This document shows positions 19,934 to 30,561 of a stretch of DNA of 64,000 bases, one piece after another. Origin of the DNA: Ehrlichia muris AS145. Lineage in GTDB: Bacteria; Pseudomonadota; Alphaproteobacteria; Rickettsiales; Anaplasmataceae. The first letter of the stretch is position 1; each line of letters starts with the position of its first letter. The stretch covers positions 434,001 to 498,000 of the forward strand of contig NC_023063.1 of the NCBI RefSeq assembly GCF_000508225.1, given 5' to 3'. The notes beneath the pieces were generated by a model. That model searched no databases and was not told where the DNA came from. It worked only from the letters and a program-made list of their open reading frames with translations. The position numbers and the translations under genes were made by a program.

Positions 19934-21472
19934 TTACACCATTAGATACATAGAAGCAGAACTACCACTACTATAATTAACAATATTAACTTTACTTGTT
20001 GGTTTACTTCTTTCATGAAACACAGTTGTTCTTGTAGATTCAAATTCTACAAAATCAGGTACACTTTTCAATATTGCTACATTATTGAAATATTTGAGCA
20101 TTACATAATCCCTTGCACTATTAACTACCTCCCGAATAGTACAAATACTACCTAATGACTTTGAGATAATCATCAGTCCAATTGAGATTTTTGATGTTAA
20201 CACTTTACAGCTATGCAAATTAATTTTTTCAGACAAATCACCATTTATTACATTATTAACTTCAGCAATTAAATCACCACTTCCAGCTGAATGTAATATT
20301 CTTCTAAAAAAATTATTTGTTTTAACATGATACTTTGAACTCTTACACTGATAAGAAGCAATAGCAATCATAATAGCTAATATAGTATCACCTCCACATA
20401 TCTCAGAACTTATTAGCTTACTAAAAGGCATACCACGTATTGTATAGTAATCAAGATACAGAGAGCTATAGTTAGCTACTTCATGTATTGCATAAAATTT
20501 ACGTTTTATTTTCTCAAATAATGTGAATATATCTTGTGGTTTAGGAGTTAATTTATTACTTACTATATAATTTTGTAACAATTTAATTTTAGAAGATAAT
20601 TCCTCATCATCATCAAATACAGACCCATTACCTAATATCATCGAAACACGAAAGACCATCAATAAAGTTAGAGTTAATCGGCCACTTACTTGATTGATCC
20701 ATAGATCTTTCCTCTTTATTCCTGCAGAAATACTAGATGGAATCAGTAAACTACTATCATTTGGACATGATTTCAACATATCTCTTAACAATAACTCATA
20801 TAAAGTTACAGAATCTTTTCCAGTTTTATGTATCAACAGATCAAACGCATATTTTATATGATTACATAAAGCACTATAATTAAAAGTCAGCGACAACACA
20901 CCATTCTTCATTTTAAAATATTTAATATGAAGGTGGATCTTAGATAAGATATCCTTGATTACTGATGGTTCTGCTTTGATGTGCACAAAAATACCTGATT
21001 TCTGATTGTAAGAAATTTGTTTATGATTCGATAATAAGATACATTCATGGTTAGGATCTACCTGTACATTAACCACTTTTGTAAAAAATAACCTATATTT
21101 TTGAGTTATATTTAATACAACCTTTTTTTCTTCATTAACATTTATTCCAGATTTAATGCTATCATAGTCTATTTCAACAATATCATTTGTAGGATCAAGT
21201 TTATTTGATTGATCATTAGATAAGGGTATAAATAACAGCATTTGCTCATTTTCTCTAATATGTGGTGATATATTGTGCTGTTGTGTAAAGTGTAGATGAT
21301 CCATAATAATATATATAACACTAACTAATATAGCTAGTGCTGCCATAACTAAACCAGCAGTTACATTGAAATATGGTATATTAATGTTTTTAGCCATAAG
21401 AACAATTGAAGCTATAGCAGCAATAAGCATAATACATGCTATAAATACACACACAAATCTGGATCTATTCAT
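19934..21472 (-). CDS. Lineage-specific 512-aa membrane protein (paralog of the 516-aa protein)
   Basis: Two N-terminal hydrophobic helices (about residues 7-29 and 38-58) precede a long soluble domain. It is clearly paralogous to the protein at 27062-28612 throughout: both have RENEQMLLFIPLSNDQ / KENEQMALFIPLSDDQ, then a region with SCP-(N/G)-DSSL-(L/V)-(I/V)-PSS, and GSG-(D/N)-LIAEV near the C-terminus. I know no domain with this pattern. Topology suggests a membrane-tethered protein with a large domain on one side. The two copies face away from each other and each is followed by a dciA gene or remnant. Confidence 0.85.
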   Translation of the reverse strand: MNRSRFVCVFIACIMLIAAIASIVLMAKNINIPYFNVTAGLVMAALAILVSVIYIIMDHLHFTQQHNISPHIRENEQMLLFIPLSNDQSNKLDPTNDIVEIDYDSIKSGINVNEEKKVVLNITQKYRLFFTKVVNVQVDPNHECILLSNHKQISYNQKSGIFVHIKAEPSVIKDILSKIHLHIKYFKMKNGVLSLTFNYSALCNHIKYAFDLLIHKTGKDSVTLYELLLRDMLKSCPNDSSLLIPSSISAGIKRKDLWINQVSGRLTLTLLMVFRVSMILGNGSVFDDDEELSSKIKLLQNYIVSNKLTPKPQDIFTLFEKIKRKFYAIHEVANYSSLYLDYYTIRGMPFSKLISSEICGGDTILAIMIAIASYQCKSSKYHVKTNNFFRRILHSAGSGDLIAEVNNVINGDLSEKINLHSCKVLTSKISIGLMIISKSLGSICTIREVVNSARDYVMLKYFNNVAILKSVPDFVEFESTRTTVFHERSKPTSKVNIVNYSSGSSASMYLMV

Positions 21473-21559
21473 AATACTATATAAGAATTAATTTGTTAAA
21501 ATATTAACATATTACTTTAATTTATATATAACATCAAAAGATATTATTAACTAATTATT

Positions 21560-22110
21560 GCATCTTAACTTTATAACGTCCTTTATTACTAATATTTCAA
21601 ATTTATATAATAATTTTATAAATACAGGATCTTTTCAACGTTCCATTACTACTTTTTAATAGCCTAATAACGATTTCATCTTGTAATGAGATATTGATTT
21701 GTTGGTTAATCCCTATAATCAATCATATAACATCCTTAATACATTACATGTCAAGGTATGACAAGCTATATACATTTGTCATCCTTCTGTAAATAAAGAT
21801 TACATTAATTCTCTGATCAATAACACTCTTATCAATTATGTTATTCAGTAATAAATTCATCTAATACTTCATTAAAATTTTTATTGAATTCAGAAAATAA
21901 AACACAAATTATTAGATATTAGAAAGCTCTTGCATTTCTCAACTTTATGTACAAAATTTACAGATAAAATTTTATTCGTAACTTCTAAAAAATATAACAT
22001 CTCACATTAAAATGTTTATGATAATGGCTATTCTACCATTTGGAATATTTCTAACACTACTACATATAATGGCGCATATAATACTTCATATATCTATTAT
22101 TATTTACAAA
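21560..22110 (-). pseudogene. Decayed copy of the 342-aa membrane protein family
   Basis: The minus strand of this long spacer gives broken translations that line up in order with the neighbouring 342-aa protein. FSEFNKNFNEVLDEF corresponds to FSEFSSMFNRILGGEL, and QQINISLQDEI to SQIDISHKSRA. Stops and frame changes separate the pieces. The similarity is read by eye and limits are approximate. A hydrophobic 40-codon plus-strand frame at 22012-22134 is probably chance. Confidence 0.45.
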
Positions 22111-22416
22111 AGACAATTACAGAACTGCTATTAACGAATGCTATAATTACAACATCTCTACTATTTTAACAATCATTTCTTAAATATTTTTATATAATTT
22201 ATTTATTAATTTTTATTAGTAAATTTATAATGTTACTTTGCTAATAAAAATATATTGTAAATCACATAACACCTTTAGTACACGAATGCTTTAACATATT
22301 GTTTTTCAGCTCAATTTACAAAAATAGATATAAAGTTTAAAAATACTCACCGCAAAGCTCTATTTTCAAAAAATTTATATAACAAAAGAAACCATACTAC
22401 TAAATAATACTGCAAC

Positions 22417-23445
22417 TTAAACATATTTCAATGAACTGCAAATAGCATCAATTTGTGTATCATAAAATGGTAAACAATACTTCTTAACATTATCTTTTAT
22501 AATATCCTCATACAAATCAGTTCTATAAATATCATTAACCATCTCTTTATAAACACCTATTTCTCTAATCACATCTACTGTATTACAAATATTATCAATA
22601 TCTTCTATCATATCAGGTGTATAAGCACAGTAGTGTTGAATACTATAAACAGAAAGCAATGCCTTAATTACTTGTTTTTTATTGCTAACTTTATCAAGAT
22701 TTGATATATTTTTATCAATATTAAATGCTTTAATCAGTTTCATCTTCGTATTACATGCATCCGAAATACTTGATTTCCAGTCACTATAATTTTTAAATAC
22801 ATACATCCTGTTTCTTATTAAAGATTTAATTTGTTCTGATGCTGCTAATTTATCAGCTCTACTTTTATGTGAAATATCTATTTGAGAAACTAGCTGAATA
22901 AATTCAACAATTTCATCAAAGTACATAGCATGTAACATAGGATATTTACAAATAAATCTGGCAGCTGTTATAAAAAATAAAAAATCTTCGCCTAGTCTAT
23001 CTTCTAGTACATCTTCATCATAAAAATAATTTAATTCACCACCTAAGATTCTATTGAACATAGAACTAAATTCCGAAAAAAAGAAATAAGGCATATTATC
23101 AGATAATCCATTATTAAATTTGTTAATATTATCTACAATATCTTTCATAGTTGAAATATCATAATCTACAACTTCATCCAAAATTTTAGAAATATGTAAC
23201 ATTTCATCTGATACTAACTTATCATACTGTAAACTTGAAAGTTTTCTCTGGGTGTTTAGATCTTTTAATCCAGCATAACAGAACATAGATGATAAGATAT
23301 AAAATGCTATAATACTCAGTGAAAAACCAATGCTAGTAACATATCCTTTTCGTGCAACTAACATTACAAACGCTACATATGATAAAAATATAGCAGCACC
23401 AAAGATTATCAAGATAATGTTAAAAGGGCTTATTCTCATATACAT
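22417..23445 (-). CDS. Hypothetical 342-aa protein with two N-terminal membrane helices
   Basis: Residues about 7-30 and 36-57 are hydrophobic; the rest is a helical, Asp/Lys-rich soluble domain of about 280 residues. No known family is recognised. The start could be the second Met (23439, MRISPF). Decayed relatives lie on both sides (21560-22110 and 24375-26112), so this is the surviving member of a locally amplified family. It is transcribed leftward, in the same direction as the 512-aa gene. Confidence 0.8.
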   Translation of the reverse strand: MYMRISPFNIILIIFGAAIFLSYVAFVMLVARKGYVTSIGFSLSIIAFYILSSMFCYAGLKDLNTQRKLSSLQYDKLVSDEMLHISKILDEVVDYDISTMKDIVDNINKFNNGLSDNMPYFFFSEFSSMFNRILGGELNYFYDEDVLEDRLGEDFLFFITAARFICKYPMLHAMYFDEIVEFIQLVSQIDISHKSRADKLAASEQIKSLIRNRMYVFKNYSDWKSSISDACNTKMKLIKAFNIDKNISNLDKVSNKKQVIKALLSVYSIQHYCAYTPDMIEDIDNICNTVDVIREIGVYKEMVNDIYRTDLYEDIIKDNVKKYCLPFYDTQIDAICSSLKYV

Positions 23446-24374
23446 ACTGCATAATTAACAGACAAAAATACTAATAACTAATATAAGTTAATTTTTATAA
23501 ATATATTATATAATATGGCGAGCAGGATAATAAATATTTATTTTAATAATTTACAATATTTATGTAAATTTTCATTTAAAGAACTTAACATATGTAAAAA
23601 TAGCAACAATAAATACTCGATTATTGAAAATATAATGCTTTAGTTCTATATCTAGTAATCAATCAATTGTAATACTGATATCTTGTATACAGAATGTTAG
23701 ACACTTCTTGCAAATCCGACGACCCTGTATTTAGCAAGTCGCATGTACTATGTTATTTTTCATTATTCTGTTTTGCCAAGAAAACGATATTTGCATATTT
23801 TTTAATGAATCAAATAATACCTTAATCATACTTAATACAAGATCTTTTATAAGATGAGATATGCTATATATAGCTTTTTCAATTGTATATCACATCAATC
23901 TTATTTGATCTGTTCCACTACCACCTTAATAACCGTTTAGATAAACATGAAATTTGCATCTTCACCTTTCTCTGCATTAAAGATTTTCCTTCAAATCCCA
24001 AACTGAAAGAGCTACTTTCCAAATCTAAGCTTACGCTTGCAATTCACATTATTAATCATTTATCAAAAATAGGTATATAACTTTCAAAATACAGATTAAC
24101 TGAGATCCATCAATGCAAACATTCAACTTTTAAAGTATAGAATTACAAATCCAAGAAAATCAGAAAAGACATATATGACATATTTGTTAATAATGCTTGA
24201 TAGGCACTACCCATTTCCGGTATATCTAAACGAGCTATTACCTTAATACAATCAATCATATTTCCTAGGATAAGAGTCAATAAATAAGGTGTACAACAGA
24301 CAATCCTAGCATAACATGCTTATATATTGAACCTTAGATTCTAGCTCAAAACTAGCACTAGAACCATATCATAA
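23446..24374. other. Gene-free stretch upstream of the 342-aa gene
   Basis: About 930 bp with no credible gene. A 65-codon plus-strand frame (23883-24080) runs opposite to the debris on the other strand and has no RBS. The stretch must contain the promoter of the 342-aa gene and probably more unrecognisable gene debris. Confidence 0.4.
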
Positions 24375-26112
24375 TTATATCATGCTGGTTGATAGGTAAA
24401 TCAGGATTGATTTTAGCACGCAAGAAAAAAACCCTGCATCCAACATAATTTTTGATTGCATATATAAAATATAATAGCTCATATCCTGATATTCATTAGT
24501 CACTTGTACTTCACATTCTTTAAAATCCTTAAGACTTCTACTAACACTCTTAGCTAGAATAGCATAATGACGAAAACTAGAAAAAATATCAAAAATCAAC
24601 TCTTCTTGATCCATTTCCATATTTAATTCCTTAGAAAAAAATATCATGTTATTAGTACAAGCAGATTTTCATATCAATTCATAATCTGTACAATGTGTTT
24701 TTAAAGCATCAGGATAGGTTCTGTGAATTTTTCTAAAGCATTTTTCTAAAGCATTTTTTTAATACTTCTTACTTTATTAGAATTGTATTGCTGAACGAAA
24801 CAAGAGATTTCCCTATTACCTTGAACAATAGTTTGTTCAAAGACTTTAGATGTAATTCCTGAACATTTGTTATATCACGATAATGCGTTACTAAGCTAAT
24901 ATCAACACCATTAGACTCAGATTCTCTGATATCATTAACATATTTCATAATATCCAACATTATTTCCACTACTATACTCACCATAGTACCTAATCATACC
25001 AGAAGATAAATTCATTTTTCTCGTAACTCCCTTATGTAAATAATTCTCACATACATAATTATATTTAAAACGATCCATTACGTATTTACGAGATACATCT
25101 GATAAAAACTTATATAATCCACAGATTATCAAAACTATATGCTCTTTCTCCTAACAATTTTACTAGCTGAATTTAACCTCTTTTGATATGGTATATCCCT
25201 TTATAGATAAATTAAGCTAATGCCATAATCTTATCACATACATCTCTAGGATAAGCTTCCATATAAAGTTTGATTTCTAACAATTAATTGTGCTGCCAAT
25301 ATACCCAACGTAAAAGTATCTTGTTCTAATAAATCTTCCACTCGATCAGGCATCAACACAACCTCAACAATACCATGAATCTCAACAATCTGAGACTTAG
25401 CAAACACGTTAAAATATATTAATTTATCTAACATGAAATCAAAATGTCTCTTAAATTGTGGAAAAACAAAAACATAACTAATACCAAGAATATTACTGTA
25501 ATAATACATAAAAAAGGTATATCCTTTATAGATAAATTAAGCTAATGCCATAATCTTATCACATACATCTCTAGGATAAGCTTCCATATAAAGTTTGATT
25601 TCTAACAATTAATTGTGCTGCCAATATACCCAACGTAAAAGTATCTTGTTCTAATAAATCTTCCACTCGATCAGGCATCAACACAACCTCAACAATACCA
25701 TGAATCTCAACAATCTGAGACTTAGCAAACACGTTAAAATATATTAATTTATCTAACATGAAATCAAAATGTCTCTTAAATTGTGGAAAAACAAAAACAT
25801 AACTAATACCAAGAATATTACTGTAATAATACATAAAAAAGGTATGAATTCAGAAACATCATATGGTTGAGATATTAGCAGATCTTGTGATATACTTTAG
25901 CAAATCTCTATAAATACTCAAAACTGCACCTTGCAATCTAACTTCCGGTTCATATTGAAAGTAATATACCTATGCTGCATAAACATTAACCTCATATCTT
26001 CAGGAAAATTATCAACAGGCTCATTATCAATACACGTAGGATTTCTACTGCTAAGTAATTTTATACATATATATTGAAATGGGTGTGCAAGACCTGATAA
26101 CACTATTGACAC
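24375..26112 (-). pseudogene. Fragmented gene related to the 342-aa protein family
   Basis: Several short minus-strand frames (24375-24647, 24769-24984, 24935-25132, two identical ones at 25246-25509 and 25571-25834, and 25918-26112) follow one another without RBS. The repeated 87-codon frame reads RVEDLLEQDTFTLGILAAQ, which matches VLEDRLGEDFLFFITAAR of the intact 342-aa protein. The others are too divergent to assign firmly. I read this as one or two dead genes broken by stops and a tandem duplication. Confidence 0.5.
25190..25840. repeat. Direct duplication of about 325 bp
   Basis: Copies 25190-25515 and 25516-25840 are nearly identical; the only difference noticed is one C near the left end (GTATATCCCTT against GTATATCCTT). 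The unit contains the whole 87-codon fragment of the dead 342-aa-family gene, so the duplication is recent relative to the decay. Confidence 0.95.
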
Positions 26113-26368
26113 ATACGAATATTAATTAAATAGAAGACAGCATCTTGCGTATACGAACAAGGAAAGCAGCTATAACACGTTGCTTAGGGTTTAACATAAA
26201 AACACTTTTTATATTAATTAGTATATAAAATATTAAACTTTTAATAATAATTCATTAACTATTACATTTTACTATATACTATAAATACTCTAAACAATGA
26301 TATGTTATAACAGAAAACAGATATTAATTATAAATTAATTAATAATACTTAGCATAGTTTATGAAATA

Positions 26369-26612
26369 AAAAATTAAGCAGCAGTATAGTATTTGAGTAA
26401 ATATTTAAGATATTTATTCATATACTCATAACATTTGTATAAAGTGGTAGTGTTTTCATAAGATCTTGCTAACGTATTTTTTTATTATTTTAATCTATTG
26501 TCGAACTACGAAGCTGTATTTTTATTGTGAACGCTGATATAGAATGATTTGAGTTTCTATCTAACAGATTTAAATTGTCAATTTTGTGTGCTGTACGTAT
26601 ATCATTTGATGA
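26369..26612. pseudogene. Remnant of a dciA-prfB junction
   Basis: This stretch aligns in the same orientation with the segment joining intact dciA and prfB (about 28970-29225). First comes the last codons of dciA (AAAAAATTAAGCAGC against GTAAAAATTAGGCAAC), then the shared spacer (AGTAAAT...ATTTGTATA...CATAAG). From 26517 comes the 3' end of prfB on the minus strand (GTGCTGTACGTATATCATTT against GTCCTGTACGTATATCCTTT). It is degenerate and cannot be expressed. Confidence 0.75.
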
Positions 26613-27061
26613 TTAATAATATTATTAGTAGTGCATTAGGATATAGCTTTTGTTAAATAACTGGTAAAATAAAAGTTAGATAAGCTAACGTAAGTTCAGT
26701 GTTCATAGTAGATTGTTTGATATGGGTGAATATCCTGTAATGTTTTTATGGCAATAAAGTTAATATAATTTATATGGTAGTTATGAGTGTGTGAAATATA
26801 GATTTGCATTAAAAACCAAGATGCATATTATTGTTGATTTATAGTGTATAGTAAAATGTAATAGTTAATTAATTATTATTATTATTATTTTTTTTTTATC
26901 AGATTTAGTATTATGCCTAAAAAAAGTTAAAGTAATATCTTAATGTATCAGTTGATTAACATGGGCTTCTTAGGAATATATTTTACAATTTTAATGTAAT
27001 ACATTATAATTACAATATGTTTTTCCATATATTAAACTTAGTCAACTGATTTTAGAATGTT
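26613..27061. other. Upstream region of the 516-aa gene
   Basis: A 449-bp A+T-rich stretch with no gene seen. It contains an ATT/T-run near 26876-26897 and presumably the promoter of the 516-aa gene. Confidence 0.4.
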
Positions 27062-28612
27062 ATGAAAAAGTCTCAATTTTTGTGTTTATTTATATTATTT
27101 ATCATGCTTTCTGCTGTAATTTTAGCAATTCTTCTGAGTAAAATCCATATTACATATACTATACCGTGTTTTATGATTCTTGGTATAGCTGCGATATTAG
27201 TAAGTGGAATTATGTCATTTGTTATTACACGTGCTATTTTAGCTTGTCAAGACGCTACAGAAAGTCACAATACGTTACCATCTATTAAAGAAAATGAGCA
27301 AATGGCTTTATTTATACCGTTGTCTGATGATCAATTCAATAAACTTGATTCTAAAGGTAAGATTGTTAAGATAAAATATGATAGAGTTGGAACTGGAATA
27401 AATCTCAATGGAGAAAAAGACATTGTATTAAATGTAACTCAAAGAAAATATGGATTATGTGCTACAAGAGTAGTTGATGTAGTGGTGAGTGCTGATAATA
27501 AATGTATGTTGTTGATGAAGAATCAAGATATTGCTCAATTAAGTGGTAGAGGTATTGTTATAGTAGTCAATAAAAGACCGTCAGAAATCAATGATATTGT
27601 TTCTAAAAGAGGCTTTTATATTAAATATCCAGAAATGAAGGATGGTGTGCTGTCACTGGCTTGTAATTATAGTGCTGTAGATAATACTAGAGGACATATG
27701 TCAAATATGTTGAGATATAATGGTGGCAGTACTGGTGGTATAAGTGTATATGAGTTATTATTAAAAGATCTGTTGAGGTCATGTCCAGGTGATAGTAGTT
27801 TAGTTGTTCCATCTAGTACTTCTCTAAGAATTGGAGAAGAAAATTTATGGATTAATCAAAATGATGGTCAATTGACTGTGGCTCTTTTAGCAAACTTTAG
27901 TTCTTTTACTGTATTAGGCAGAACGTCTATATTTGGTGAAAATGAGAAATTGTGTAATAAAATTGCATTGCTACGAGATTATATAGAGCAGAATAACGTG
28001 GCTCCTGACACAGGCATTCTTACTGAATTATTTGAGAAAATAAGATATAAATATTGTGAGGTACATGATAGACATCAGTATAGTGGTCTGTATAAAGATT
28101 ACGATACAAAATATGGTATGACTTTTAGTGATCTAATAAGGTCTAAGATACGTAATGGTGATCGTAGATTAGCTGCTATGGTTGCTATTGCTTCTCATCA
28201 GTGTCAGGGTGTTACAGATTCTGATACTAAAACAAATGATTTTTTAAAAGGAATATTATGTTCAGTTGGAAGTGGTAATTTAATTGCTGAAGTGCATGAT
28301 TTAATAGATGATGATTTATGTAAAAGAGTTAATCTTAATAGCTATAAGTTGATAGGATTAGGAATCTCATGTGCATTACAAGTAATGTCAAAGTCATTAG
28401 GTGGTTATTGTTCTGCTGAGGCATTGATAAGTTATGCAAGGAGTTATATAATGTCCGAATGTTACTCTAGTGTAACAGTATTAAGAAATGTACCTTGTTC
28501 TTTAAAATTTTACTCTATACAAGATATAAAGATGTTTAATGTAAGGGAAAATAGGCAAGTAAGTATTGATAATTCTAATGTTGAATGTGTTAGTCATAGT
28601 ATGAGTATGTAA
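27062..28612 (+). CDS. Lineage-specific 516-aa membrane protein (paralog of the 512-aa protein)
   Basis: Two N-terminal hydrophobic helices (about 6-27 and 33-57) are followed by a soluble domain with ENEQMALFIPLSDDQ, VLNVTQRKYGL, RSCPGDSSLVVPSS and SVGSGNLIAEVHDL. These are all shared with the 512-aa protein at 19934-21472. Function is unknown and I recognise no domain. It lies 53 nt upstream of dciA in the same orientation, so it may be co-transcribed with it. The pairing is also found, inverted and with a dead dciA, at 19.6-21.5 kb. Confidence 0.87.
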   Translation: MKKSQFLCLFILFIMLSAVILAILLSKIHITYTIPCFMILGIAAILVSGIMSFVITRAILACQDATESHNTLPSIKENEQMALFIPLSDDQFNKLDSKGKIVKIKYDRVGTGINLNGEKDIVLNVTQRKYGLCATRVVDVVVSADNKCMLLMKNQDIAQLSGRGIVIVVNKRPSEINDIVSKRGFYIKYPEMKDGVLSLACNYSAVDNTRGHMSNMLRYNGGSTGGISVYELLLKDLLRSCPGDSSLVVPSSTSLRIGEENLWINQNDGQLTVALLANFSSFTVLGRTSIFGENEKLCNKIALLRDYIEQNNVAPDTGILTELFEKIRYKYCEVHDRHQYSGLYKDYDTKYGMTFSDLIRSKIRNGDRRLAAMVAIASHQCQGVTDSDTKTNDFLKGILCSVGSGNLIAEVHDLIDDDLCKRVNLNSYKLIGLGISCALQVMSKSLGGYCSAEALISYARSYIMSECYSSVTVLRNVPCSLKFYSIQDIKMFNVRENRQVSIDNSNVECVSHSMSM

Positions 28613-28665
28613 AGGTGTAAATTTAATAAAGTAGAAAGTTGTAGTCAATTACAAGGAAGGATAAT

Positions 28666-28998
28666 ATGTTATTTAGATCTGGTCCTAAGAGTATAGGGGC
28701 TGCTATTGAGAAGTTGATATTGAATAAGTGTAATAAGAATCATATTAGCAGAATTGAAGTACTTCTTTTTTTAAATTGGAATAGTATTGTTGGGGAAGAA
28801 ATATCGCAAGTTGCTAAACCAAAAAAGTTATCATTTTTAGATAGTATGAATACAGGAATTCTATATATTATGGTAAATAATGGAGGTGTTGCAATTAATA
28901 TACAGTATGCCATTCCAGTTATTATAGAAAAAATTTCCATTTTTTTCGGATTTAAGGTAGTGCATGCAGTAAAAATTAGGCAACATTATACTATTTAA
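28666..28998 (+). CDS. dciA: DciA-type (DUF721) replicative helicase loader
   Basis: DciA proteins load the replicative helicase DnaB in bacteria lacking DnaC/DnaI. The 110-aa protein shows the DUF721 pattern: LLFLNWNSIVGEEISQVAKP, then a beta-rich GILYIMVNNGGVAINIQ, then IIEKISIFFGFKVVHAVKI. It is close to the bare DUF721 domain and lacks a long C-terminal extension. An RBS (GGAAGG, 6-7 nt) precedes ATG. A dead copy is at 19570-19883 and a 3' fragment at about 26369-26395. It is convergent with prfB. Confidence 0.82.
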   Translation: MLFRSGPKSIGAAIEKLILNKCNKNHISRIEVLLFLNWNSIVGEEISQVAKPKKLSFLDSMNTGILYIMVNNGGVAINIQYAIPVIIEKISIFFGFKVVHAVKIRQHYTI

Positions 28999-29014
28999 GT
29001 AAATTTTTCATGTA

Positions 29015-29034
29015 TATACAATAATATTTGTATA
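29015..29034. terminator. Possible weak hairpin between convergent dciA and prfB
   Basis: TATACAA and TTGTATA form a 7-bp stem with a 6-nt loop just after dciA, where both transcripts should end. It is A+T rich and has no T-run, so strength is doubtful. Confidence 0.3.
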
Positions 29035-29117
29035 CAGTGTAATGCTTCCATAAGGGGAGGGGGATTTTCTACTTATTTTTTTGTTCTTGAGTTATAAAGA
29101 ACTGTGTTTTAAGTATA

Positions 29118-30219
29118 CTATATTTTTGTTGTTAGTGCTGATATGATAAATGAATCTAAATTTCCATCTAATACGGAATTTACATTGCCAATTTCGTGTC
29201 CTGTACGTATATCCTTTACCATTTGATATGGATGCATAATGTAAGATCTGATTTGGTTACCCCATCCTATATTGCACCTTTTATTATGTTCTTCTGCCAT
29301 TTTTTTTTCTTTTTCTTGTAATTTTAGTTGATATAGCCTGCTTTTTAATAAATTATGTGCTTCAGCTAAATTTTGATGTTGAGATCTATTATTTTGACAT
29401 TGTACTACAATTCCAGATGGCATATGTGTAATCCGTACGGCACTTTCTGTTTTATTAACATGTTGTCCTCCTGCGCCGGATGCTCTGTATGTATCTATTC
29501 GTAAATCTTTATCAAGGATCTCAATGTTAGTATCTTCATTAATTATTGGGGAAACTAATATGCTTGAGAAAGTAGTGTGACGCTTAGCGTTTGAGTTAAA
29601 AGGAGAGATACGTACTAATCTATGAATACCACTTTCAGTTTTTGCCCACCCGTATGCATTATCTCCTGTTACCTTTATGGTAGCAGACTTTAATCCTGCT
29701 TCTTCGCCATCTAGCTTGTAAACAATTTCTGTTTTAAAATTATGATATATCTCTGCCCATCTCACATACATTCGAAGAAGCATGCTAGACCAATCATTGC
29801 TTTCTGTCCCTCCAGCTCCGGATTGAATCTCTATAAAGCAATCGTTATGATCTGCTTCATTAGAAAACAGGCATTCAATTTCTTTTTTTTTGACCTTTTC
29901 TTTTAATTTTGTTAAACCTATCTCTAACTCATTAAGTAGTTCATCTGCGTCATTTTTTATAATAGTTAGCAGTTCACAATAATAATTATACTCCTCTTCT
30001 AACTCTGTAAATGAATTAAGAACTTTGGATATTCTAGCACGTTCAGATAGAATACGTTGTGCTAAAGAATTGTCATCCCACAAGGACGTACTAGAACACT
30101 GAACACTAAGATCAGCTAATGAATTTGTTAAATTATCAATGTCAAAGGTAACCCCTGATCAATTGCAAAGCCTTGCCTAAACTTACTAATTCTTCATCAG
30201 CACAGGATTTTGTGATCAT
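29118..30219 (-). CDS. prfB: Peptide chain release factor 2 with programmed +1 frameshift
   Basis: RF2 recognises UAA/UGA and triggers peptide release. Translation should start at ATG 30219 (MITKSCADEELVSLGK), run 25 codons to an in-frame TGA (30144-30142), shift +1 and continue as DIDNLTNSLADLSVQ into the long frame. The full product is 366 aa, the normal RF2 size. The main frame has the stop-codon-reading SPF in LVRISPFNSNAK and the catalytic GGQ in ASGAGGQHVNKTESA. An annotation starting at MWDDNS (30083) would miss about 45 N-terminal residues. It is convergent with dciA. Confidence 0.96.
30141..30156 (-). promoter_or_regulatory. prfB programmed frameshift site
   Basis: On the minus strand the sequence is AGGGGTTACCTTTGAC. 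A Shine-Dalgarno-like AGGGG is placed before the slippery CTT and the TGA stop, followed by C. It differs at two positions from the E. coli site AGGGGGTATCTTTGAC. Low RF2 slows termination at TGA and favours the +1 shift, so RF2 regulates its own synthesis. Confidence 0.95.
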
Positions 30220-30561
30220 AATAGTAATAAGAAAAATTAACTGTTAGATTTTACTCGATTTATTAGAATATACAATAAAAATAAGCATAATAACAACTTT
30301 AACATAAATACCATAATCGAATAACTAATTATAGAATACAAAACCTGTGTTACGAAGGCAAGATATAAATTATTAAAGAAAAATTAACTTTATTTGGTTA
30401 TTTTAAGGAAATATGAAATTTTGTTTAACAATAAACTTGTTATTTCATATACTACTTACTATGTAATTTAGGCATGTATATTACATTCAATAGCGGTAAA
30501 ATAAAGATAAAAACACTAATAATATTGGGATACCTAACTCTTAAGTCTTAGTAGTATAACC
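30220..30561. other. Spacer between yebC and prfB
   Basis: A 342-bp A+T-rich stretch; both neighbours are leftward. It should hold the prfB promoter. No other element is recognised. Confidence 0.4.

Noticed and set aside
23883-24080. 65-codon plus-strand ORF
   Set aside because: Lies in debris whose coding sense is the minus strand; no RBS.
17399-29000. Mobile element as cause of the accessory block
   Set aside because: No transposase, integrase, terminal inverted repeats or tRNA-adjacent attachment site was found; duplication and decay explain the structure.
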